Of a DNA stretch of 11,139 bases, positions 1 to 6,175 are shown in pieces. The notes below the pieces were generated by a model. The model was not told the origin of the DNA and did no database searches. It saw only the letters and a program-made list of their open reading frames with translations. Source of the stretch: DATGYC01 sp035298385 (GTDB taxonomy: Bacteria; Bacillota; Sulfobacillia; Symbiobacteriales; Symbiobacteriaceae). Positions within the stretch are counted from its first letter, which is position 1. The number at the start of each line of letters is the position of its first letter. The DNA is taken from contig DATGYC010000012.1 of NCBI GenBank assembly GCA_035298385.1, forward strand, positions 1-11,139, given 5' to 3'. The position numbers were made by a program, and so were the translations under genes.

Positions 1-228
1 GGCTGTCTGCAGGTTCGCTGGACCTACAGTCACCAGCTTCATCGGTCAGAGACCGTGCAGGCGTTGGCCGACAACTTTATACGCACCTTGCGGGCAACCA
101 TTACGGCTTGCCTCTCGGCTCAAACGCCTGGCTACACGGCAGGGGACTTCCCACTGGCCCGCCTTAGCGCGACCCAATTAGCCAAGGTCGGGGCGGCCCT
201 CTCTAAAATCGATTCGCAGGGGAGCTGA
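1..228 (+). CDS. NRPS, C-terminal end (epimerization domain), partial
   Basis: This is the last 75 codons of a gene that begins left of the window, read in frame from base 1 to the TGA at 226-228. The peptide has LQVRWTYSHQLH, then a helix ending LADNFIRTLRA, then GYTAGDFPLARLSATQLAKV. This matches the usual end of NRPS epimerization (E) domains, where a 'W-x-YS' strand is followed by 'YTPSDFPLAxLSQxxLD' and a short helix that can act as a donor docking (COM) segment. An E domain would convert the residue on the upstream carrier protein to the D form before transfer. The next NRPS gene starts 6 nt later, and its SD lies inside this gene's end, so the two are almost certainly co-transcribed and consecutive in the assembly line. 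A terminal condensation domain is the main alternative, but the DCL type of the next domain favours E. Confidence 0.8.
   Translation, partial: GCLQVRWTYSHQLHRSETVQALADNFIRTLRATITACLSAQTPGYTAGDFPLARLSATQLAKVGAALSKIDSQGS
218..224 (+). promoter_or_regulatory. Ribosome binding site of the C-A-T NRPS gene
   Basis: AGGGGAG lies 10 nt before the ATG at 235 and inside the last codons of the upstream NRPS gene. It supports the ATG at 235 as the start and suggests translational coupling of the two synthetases. Confidence 0.6.
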
Positions 229-234
229 AGACCG

Positions 235-3200
235 ATGAATAATGTCGAGGATATCTATCCCCTTACCCCGCTACAAGAAGGCATCCTCTTTCACACGTTG
301 TACAACCCGGGGTCACAGGTCTACGTCTCCCAATTAAGCTGCCGTTTCGAGGGGGACCTAGACATCGCCCATCTACGGCAGGCCTGGCAAGGCGTGATCG
401 ATGCCTACCCCGTGTTGCGCACGGCCTTCTTATGGGATGGCTTGGAGCAACCCTACCAGGTGGTTCGACAGCAGGTAGACCTGCCCTGGACCTACCTAGA
501 CTGGCAAGGCGTGCCGGCGCTCGATCAACAGCAGCGGCTGGACGAGTTCCTGGCCCAAGAACGGATCCGCGGTTTCGACCTCACGCAGGCCCCCCTTCTA
601 CGCTTGGCCGTGATTCAACTGGGCCCGCAAAGCGTTCAGTTTGCCTGGACCCATCACCATCTGCTGCTGGACGGCTGGTCGATGGCCCTGGTACTGAAAG
701 CTGTCTTCACCGCCTATCAGGCCCTTGTTGAAGGGCAGGCCGCCCAGCAGCCTGAGCAATCCCGCCCGTACCGGGACTACATCGCTTGGTTGCAGGAGCA
801 AGACAAGGATGCGGCCGAGAGCTTCTGGCGTCAGTACCTACAGGGCTTTACAGAGCCTAACCGACTGCAGATGGAGCGGCTCACGCCCTCGGCCGAGCTA
901 CAAGATGAACAAGGCCACGTCTGCATGGAGGCGCTCGCGCTCTCCGCCGAGGCCACCACCGCCTTGGAAGCGGTAGCCCGCCGGCACCAGCTCACGGTTA
1001 ACACCGTGGTCCAGGGCGCCTGGGCCATCCTGGTGAGCCGTTATAGCGGCAACGAAGATATCGTCTTTGGCGCCACCCTCTCTGGGCGCCCCGCCGACCT
1101 GCCCGGCGTGGAGTCCATGGTCGGGTTGTTCATCAACACCCTCCCGGTACGCGTGCAGGTCTCCCAAGATGCCCCACTCATCCCCTGGTTGCAGGCCCTG
1201 CAGGCCCAACAGCTACAGCTGCGCCAGTTTGAGTTCACCCCACTGGTACAGGTGCAAGCGTGGAGTGAAGTCCCGACGGGAACCCCCTTGTTGGACAGCC
1301 TCGTGGCCTTTGAAAACTACCCCATGGACCAGTCCGTCACCCAGCACGTCGCTGGCTTACGGGTCAATGACATCCGGGTGGCTGAGAAGACCAATTACCC
1401 GCTCAGCCTAACGGTCCGCCCTGGAGTCCAACTCCAGTTGGGCGCCCTCTATGATGGAGAGCACGTAGACGTCGCCTCGGTCCGCCGCATCCTCAGCCAC
1501 ATGGCACGCCTGCTCCAGGCCATTGGTGAGAATCCGCAGCAGGCCCTGGGACGGCTCCCCATGCTGACGGACGCCGAAACGGCCCAACTCGCCCAGTGGT
1601 GCGGGACGACCACGGCACTCCCCTCACTCTCCATGGCCCAGCTCTTTGCCGAGCAGGTGGCCAGCCATCCGGAGAAGGTGGCGTTGGCCCTCGGCGATCA
1701 GCAACTAAGCTTTGGTGAACTGGACCAGCGGAGCAACCAATTGGCTCATGCACTACAAAGACTCGGGGTCGGCACTGATACGCCGGTAGGCCTCTGTCTA
1801 GAGCGTTCACTCGATCAGGTAGTGGCACTGCTAGGCGTTCTAAAGGCAGGCGGTGCCTACGTGCCCTTCGACCCCGCGTACCCCGCCCAACGCCTCAGCT
1901 TCATGCTCCAAGATAGCGGCGTGCCCGTCCTGATCACCGAGCGGCGCCTTGCGACGGCGCTGCAGCCTCAGCAGGCAACCCACGTCCTCTACCTGGATGA
2001 AGCCCAAACGATGCTGGCTCAGGAGCCCACCTCGCCGCCCCCGTGCCTGGCCACAGTCGACAGCCTGGCCTACATCATGTACACCTCGGGCTCCACCGGC
2101 CAGCCCAAGGGTATCGCCATCCCGCAGCGGGCCGTGGTGCGGTTGGTCAAGGAGACGGACTTCGTCGATTTCGGCTCCGATCAGGTCTGGCTCCAGTACG
2201 CACCCATCTCGTTTGACGCCTCCACCCTCGAGATCTGGGGCGCCCTGCTGAACGGGGCCACCCTCGCGATCTGCCCGCCCGGACATGCCTCCCTGGATGA
2301 CTTGGGCCGCACCATTGCCCGTCACCAGGTGACGTCCATGTGGCTCACGGCCGGCCTCTTCCACGAGATGGTGGACGGCAACCTCGAGGGCCTGCTGCCC
2401 GTGCGCCAACTGCTCGCCGGCGGCGATGTGCTCTCGGCGCCCCACGTCGAGCGGGTGCTGACCAAGCTCCCCCAGTGCCGGTTGATCAACGGCTACGGCC
2501 CGACCGAGAACACCACCTTCACCTGCTGCCATACCATCAAGACCGTGGTGCCAGGGCGCTCCATCCCCATTGGCAAGCCGATCACCAACACCCAGGTCTA
2601 TATCCTGGACGCCCAGCAACGCCATGTGCCCGTGGGTGTGCCTGGCGAGCTTCATGCCGGCGGCGATGGCTTGGCCCGCGGTTATTGGAACCGGCCAGAC
2701 CTGACCGACGAGCGCTTTGTGCCCAACCCCTTTGGCCCTGCCGGTAGCCGCCTCTACCGAACGGGCGACCTAGCCCGCTGGCTACCTGACGGCACCGTGG
2801 AGTTCCTGGGGCGCCGCGACTTCTTGGTGAAGATCCGCGGTTTCCGCATCGAACTGGGTGAGATCGAATCCGCCCTCGTCCAGCACCCCCAGGTACGCGA
2901 GGCCGTTGTGGTGAGCCGAGAGTCCGCCGGAACCGGGACGTTGGTCGCCTACGTCGTGCCCGTCAACGATCATGCCGCCGCCGCAGGTCTCGACCCCGCC
3001 GACCTGCGTGAGTTCCTGCGTAGCCGCCTGCCCGACTACATGGTGCCGTCCGGTTTCGTGACCCTCGAGTCATTGCCCCTGACGCCCAACGGCAAGGTGG
3101 ATCGCAAGGCGCTACCGGACCCGCACAGTGCGCCACCCGTGGCGGAATACGTGGCGCCCGCCACCGACGTCGAGATTCGGTTGGCCGATATCTGGTCGCG

Positions 3201-3426
3201 CGTACTGGAGATCCCGCAAGTGGGCGTCCATGATAACTTCTTCGACTTGGGCGGCCACTCGCTACTGGCCACCCGCTCCATCTCGCAGATCCGCGACGCC
3301 TTCCAGATCGACCTGACACTGCAGGCGCTGTTCGAGCGCCCCACCATCGCCGCGCTGGCACCGCTGGTGGACGAACTGATCATGCTAAGCATCTTGGATG
3401 AGATGGACTACGCGCCCCAGGGTTAA
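235..3426 (+). CDS. Non-ribosomal peptide synthetase, single C-A-T module
   Basis: This 1063-aa protein adds one amino acid to a peptide supplied by the upstream synthetase. The condensation domain (about 1-440) starts IYPLTPLQEGILFH, typical of DCL domains that follow an epimerase, and has the catalytic HHLLLDG (H141, H142, D146). The adenylation domain (about 465-960) has all core motifs: A3 YTSGSTGQPKG (from Y616), A5 NGYGPTE (752-758), A7 YRTGDLARW, A8 VKIRGFRIELGEIE and A10 NGKVDRK with catalytic K954. Aligned to GrsA, the pocket residues are D661 A662 L665 W703 L727 G729 G753 T761 F762 K954, i.e. DALWLGGTFK. This differs at two sites from the known valine code DAFWIGGTFK, so valine or a similar aliphatic residue is inferred. 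The carrier domain has DNFFDLGGHSLL with the phosphopantetheine serine S1009. The protein ends about 55 residues later with no thioesterase, reductase or terminal C domain. It is the last NRPS gene before a terminator and a convergent regulator. Confidence 0.96.
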   Translation: MNNVEDIYPLTPLQEGILFHTLYNPGSQVYVSQLSCRFEGDLDIAHLRQAWQGVIDAYPVLRTAFLWDGLEQPYQVVRQQVDLPWTYLDWQGVPALDQQQRLDEFLAQERIRGFDLTQAPLLRLAVIQLGPQSVQFAWTHHHLLLDGWSMALVLKAVFTAYQALVEGQAAQQPEQSRPYRDYIAWLQEQDKDAAESFWRQYLQGFTEPNRLQMERLTPSAELQDEQGHVCMEALALSAEATTALEAVARRHQLTVNTVVQGAWAILVSRYSGNEDIVFGATLSGRPADLPGVESMVGLFINTLPVRVQVSQDAPLIPWLQALQAQQLQLRQFEFTPLVQVQAWSEVPTGTPLLDSLVAFENYPMDQSVTQHVAGLRVNDIRVAEKTNYPLSLTVRPGVQLQLGALYDGEHVDVASVRRILSHMARLLQAIGENPQQALGRLPMLTDAETAQLAQWCGTTTALPSLSMAQLFAEQVASHPEKVALALGDQQLSFGELDQRSNQLAHALQRLGVGTDTPVGLCLERSLDQVVALLGVLKAGGAYVPFDPAYPAQRLSFMLQDSGVPVLITERRLATALQPQQATHVLYLDEAQTMLAQEPTSPPPCLATVDSLAYIMYTSGSTGQPKGIAIPQRAVVRLVKETDFVDFGSDQVWLQYAPISFDASTLEIWGALLNGATLAICPPGHASLDDLGRTIARHQVTSMWLTAGLFHEMVDGNLEGLLPVRQLLAGGDVLSAPHVERVLTKLPQCRLINGYGPTENTTFTCCHTIKTVVPGRSIPIGKPITNTQVYILDAQQRHVPVGVPGELHAGGDGLARGYWNRPDLTDERFVPNPFGPAGSRLYRTGDLARWLPDGTVEFLGRRDFLVKIRGFRIELGEIESALVQHPQVREAVVVSRESAGTGTLVAYVVPVNDHAAAAGLDPADLREFLRSRLPDYMVPSGFVTLESLPLTPNGKVDRKALPDPHSAPPVAEYVAPATDVEIRLADIWSRVLEIPQVGVHDNFFDLGGHSLLATRSISQIRDAFQIDLTLQALFERPTIAALAPLVDELIMLSILDEMDYAPQG

Positions 3427-3460
3427 GGTGGCGCCGCGGGCGCCCACGTCGAACAAATAC

Positions 3461-3496
3461 AGATGGAGGAGGCGGGTAGACCCGCCTCCTCCATCT
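3461..3496. terminator. Bidirectional terminator hairpin between NRPS and luxR-type gene
   Basis: A perfect 16-bp stem (3461-3476 with 3481-3496, arm AGATGGAGGAGGCGGG) closes on a 4-nt TAGA loop. It sits 34 nt after the NRPS stop and 29 nt after the stop of the convergent regulator. On the - strand the stem is followed by GTATTTGTTCG, a modest U-rich tail. On the + strand only ATTGTC follows. It therefore probably stops both transcripts, more convincingly the regulator's. Confidence 0.8.
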
Positions 3497-3525
3497 ATTG
3501 TCACGCTTGCTGGCCTCTCCGTGGA

Positions 3526-5802
3526 TCAAGCCACCGGCACGCCTACATCCGCCTGGTCCGCACCATCGTCAACACCGTTACGCACCGCCCACGCGACCAG
3601 GCTTGCGCGCGACTGGACGTTGAGTTTCGCAAAGATCTTCCGCAGGTGCGCATCCACCGTATTGGGGCTGATATGTAACGCCGCAGCTACTTCCTTGTCA
3701 GACAAGCCACGCGTCACCAGTTGAATGATCTCCAACTGCCGCAGCGTCACCATGCTCACCGCTTCGGCCGCCGCATTCTGATCCGGCACAGTACCGGGTG
3801 TCGACGATCCGGTTCGGCCCTCGGACTTATTCTGGGGGGACGATGGCCCCAAAGTCGGCCGGGACAGCGCTGCCTGTTTGGCACAGTTGCCCCGTTCTGA
3901 CGGTCTCACAGGCGAGCCGATGTGGGGGCGCAGCAAGTCAGCAGCCGCATAGAGCCGCACCGCACGTGCCGCCTGTCTCATGGTCGTGGCGACACAGGCT
4001 AACCGCTCGAGACAGTAGGCCACTTGTAGCCCACTCTCGCGTTCATCGGGCTGTGTGCGACTCCAGGCCAGGGCCGCCCACAGATTGTCGTGCTCCTTCT
4101 CGAATCGATCGAGCCACTGTGCAGCATCTTCGCCATGCACTTCCGCTTCCGCTCTCAAGGCCAAACGGCGGTACCACTCCAGATGGCGGTGGCGGACATC
4201 AGTCCCCTGCCCGTACAAGCTCAGCTTCTCTTGGCCATACAGCCGCATCGTCTCCAAGAGCCAGTAGTAGGCCTGACCCTGTTGGTGCTCTACCATGATC
4301 ACCGATTTGTTCACGCTTTGGGATAGCAAGTCAAGGACTTCCCAGCCTTCGATCTTGTCATCTTGGCAAACGAATTCGGCAGCATCCAGGGAGAAGCACC
4401 CCGAGAAGACCGAAAGGCGCGCCCAGAGCAGCCGTTCCTTCTCCGATAACAGGTCATAGCTCCAATCCAGCGTTGCGCGTAGCGTTTCGTGGCGGGGCAG
4501 TGTGTGACGCCGCCCGCCCGTCAATAGCCTAAAACGGTCATCGAGCCGTTCGGCGATCTGCTCCACCGACAACGCCCCGACCCGGGCAGCGACCATCTCC
4601 AGGGCCAGCGGAATGCCGCCCAAACGGGCGCAAATCTGCGCGATCGGCTTGAAATTCTCGTCCGTTACTTGAAATCCGGGGTACGACGCCCTCGCCCGAT
4701 CGACAAGCAGGCGCACGGAGTCGGCGCCCATCACTTGTTCCATCTCACATGCGTCGTCGAGTTGGGGCACCTCCAGGGATGGTACGCGCCAGACGACCTC
4801 CCCTTCTGACTGCAACGGCTCGCGACTGGTGGCCAGAATGTGCACCTGCGGACACGAGCGAACTAGGGTCTCCACCAGTTCGGCGCATGCGCACACCAGG
4901 TGCTCGCATGTATCCAGTATGATCAGCATGCGCTTATCCTGAAGATCCTGCACCAATCGGCTCAGTTGGGAACGCTCATGGCTCTCGCGCACACCCAGCA
5001 CCGCCGACAGGGCATTGGGCACAAGGTTGGCATCCGTGACGGTGGACAAGTCCACCAGCCAAGTCCCATCATCAAAGGACCCTGCCATACTAGCTGCCAG
5101 GTGGTAGGCCAGTCGCGTCTTGCCGCATCCAGCCGCGCCCGTCAAGGTGATCAACCGTCGCGACGCTAGAAGCCGCTTGACCTCAGCCATCTCGCCTTCG
5201 CGCCCCACCAAAGGCGTGAGTTGAAAGGGCAGGTTGTTGGGTAGATAGTCCAACGATTTGAGCGGCGGGAAATCGGCCGTAGACCCCACCGTCTCCAATT
5301 GATACACAGGCTCAACACTTTGTAGATCAAGTAGTCGATGCAACCCCAAGCTACGAAGGCGATAGCCGTCTGGCAGATGAGGTTGGGCCATTTGGGCAGC
5401 CAGGTGTGTCACGATGACTTGGCCGCTGTGAACCATGGCCGCGAGGTGCTGTCCATGCCAATAGACCCGCTTCACGCCATCGCCATGGACCGGCTGGTAG
5501 CTAAAGACCACCACGCGGAGAGCGCTTCGGCTATCCGCACCCACCGCAATGGCAGACAAAGCGTCCGCACACAAAACAGCATCCTTGGCCGATGGGAAAC
5601 AGGCCAAGCCGTAGCGCCAGTCAGCCATGAGGGCAACGGCTTCCAACGGCACACGACTCCCGCCGTGTCGGTCAATACAGGCGTTGAGCATGTCATCACC
5701 ATCGGGTTGCGCCCCGGTGGCCTGGATGCCGCCGTAATGAACAGAACTTGGGTCAACGCCCTCCACCTGGACGACCATATAGGTGACGGTTGGCGACTGC
5801 AA
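3526..5802 (-). CDS. STAND-type LuxR-family regulator with degenerate cyclase-like N-terminus
   Basis: This 758-aa protein is probably a cytoplasmic ATP-dependent transcription regulator. Residues about 5-172 follow the layout of class III cyclase-like domains in this family (TVTYMVVQVEG for TVTFLFTDIEGST; HGGQVIVT; LRSLGLHRLLDL; PVYQLE), but the metal-binding aspartates are gone. The joint ADFPPLKSLDYLPNNLPFQLTPLVGRE (from 177) leads into an NB-ARC/AAA ATPase with Walker A GAAGCGKT (222-229), Walker B LIILD (293-297), ATSREPL (324-330) and GGIPLALE (395-402). A helical region (about 440-630) is shorter than usual, followed by a Ser/Pro-rich linker (630-683) and a LuxR helix-turn-helix (684-740: GLSDKEVAAALHISPNTVDAHLRKIFAKL). 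The chosen start is TTG (5800-5802) because it leaves the short lead before TVT usual in the family. CTG at 5818-5820 (GGGGAG 9 nt upstream) and ATG at 5776-5778 are alternatives. Convergence with the NRPS suggests, but does not prove, control of that cluster. Confidence 0.92.
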   Translation of the reverse strand: MQSPTVTYMVVQVEGVDPSSVHYGGIQATGAQPDGDDMLNACIDRHGGSRVPLEAVALMADWRYGLACFPSAKDAVLCADALSAIAVGADSRSALRVVVFSYQPVHGDGVKRVYWHGQHLAAMVHSGQVIVTHLAAQMAQPHLPDGYRLRSLGLHRLLDLQSVEPVYQLETVGSTADFPPLKSLDYLPNNLPFQLTPLVGREGEMAEVKRLLASRRLITLTGAAGCGKTRLAYHLAASMAGSFDDGTWLVDLSTVTDANLVPNALSAVLGVRESHERSQLSRLVQDLQDKRMLIILDTCEHLVCACAELVETLVRSCPQVHILATSREPLQSEGEVVWRVPSLEVPQLDDACEMEQVMGADSVRLLVDRARASYPGFQVTDENFKPIAQICARLGGIPLALEMVAARVGALSVEQIAERLDDRFRLLTGGRRHTLPRHETLRATLDWSYDLLSEKERLLWARLSVFSGCFSLDAAEFVCQDDKIEGWEVLDLLSQSVNKSVIMVEHQQGQAYYWLLETMRLYGQEKLSLYGQGTDVRHRHLEWYRRLALRAEAEVHGEDAAQWLDRFEKEHDNLWAALAWSRTQPDERESGLQVAYCLERLACVATTMRQAARAVRLYAAADLLRPHIGSPVRPSERGNCAKQAALSRPTLGPSSPQNKSEGRTGSSTPGTVPDQNAAAEAVSMVTLRQLEIIQLVTRGLSDKEVAAALHISPNTVDAHLRKIFAKLNVQSRASLVAWAVRNGVDDGADQADVGVPVA

Positions 5803-6105
5803 GTAATACGACCGTTCCAGCGTGCAACACTCCCCTTGGCGCCCTACAAGGACCGTAGTCTCGGCGCAACTCCGGTGCGGACCGAAAGAAGGATCGACAT
5901 GAGGGGCAACGGAGTCCGGCTACTGGGTATGCGGTGATGCAGACTCGCGCACAACGACCGTCGGAACGATTGTCGAGCGATACAATATATTCTATATGAT
6001 ATACATATATTTATTTATTGTCAAATATGAAAATAAATTTTTCTGTGAGATGTTTTACACGTAGTTAAGCGGCGGGGACGAAGCAGAGAACGTCCGATCA
6101 AAGTA
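5803..6105. other. Intergenic region upstream of the regulator, with AT-rich strip
   Basis: No credible gene is seen here. The part from 5803 to about 5970 has normal GC and would be the 5' leader of the regulator mRNA. The part from about 5978 to 6065 is strikingly AT-rich, mostly runs of A, T and TATA, and holds the promoter given separately. In the regulator's frame the first stop upstream is TAG at 5920-5922, and no ATG or GTG lies between it and the TTG start. Confidence 0.6.
5996..6024 (-). promoter_or_regulatory. Sigma-70 type promoter of the LuxR-type regulator
   Basis: On the - strand there is a perfect -35 TTGACA (6019-6024), a 17-bp spacer, and a -10 TATCAT (5996-6001) with one mismatch to consensus. 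It points toward the regulator gene, and the predicted start of transcription is near 5989. That gives a leader of roughly 185 nt before the TTG start. The -10 overlaps a dyad-like sequence (5984-6011) that could be an operator. Confidence 0.72.
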
Positions 6106-6133
6106 AGAACGCCAGGCTTCCGCCTGGCGTTCT
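6106..6133 (-). terminator. Terminator of glmS
   Basis: A perfect 12-bp stem (6106-6117 with 6122-6133, AGAACGCCAGGC) closes on a 4-nt loop that reads GGAA in the glmS direction, a GNRA-type loop. It lies 42 nt after the glmS stop. It is followed on the - strand by TACTTTGATC, a short U-rich tail. A second, outer pairing is possible between 6134-6140 and 6077-6083 (GACGAAG/CTTCGTC). Confidence 0.78.
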
Positions 6134-6175
6134 CTTCGTCACGCACGACCCACCAAACCTCGAGCCACTGTAGCC

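Noticed and set aside
1840..2655. Long open frame (271 codons) antisense to the NRPS adenylation domain
   Set aside because: It lies fully inside a clear NRPS domain, is rich in G, H, D and Q as expected from the complement of GC-rich codons, and resembles no family.
3427..3460. Second hairpin GGCGCC-GCG-GGCGCC after the NRPS stop
   Set aside because: It is only six base pairs (3430-3435 with 3439-3444) with a 3-nt loop and no U tail. The neighbouring 16-bp stem is the better terminator.
5338..5937. 199-codon + strand frame across the regulator's N-terminus and leader
   Set aside because: It is antisense to the conserved regulator sequence, has no SD and matches no known family.
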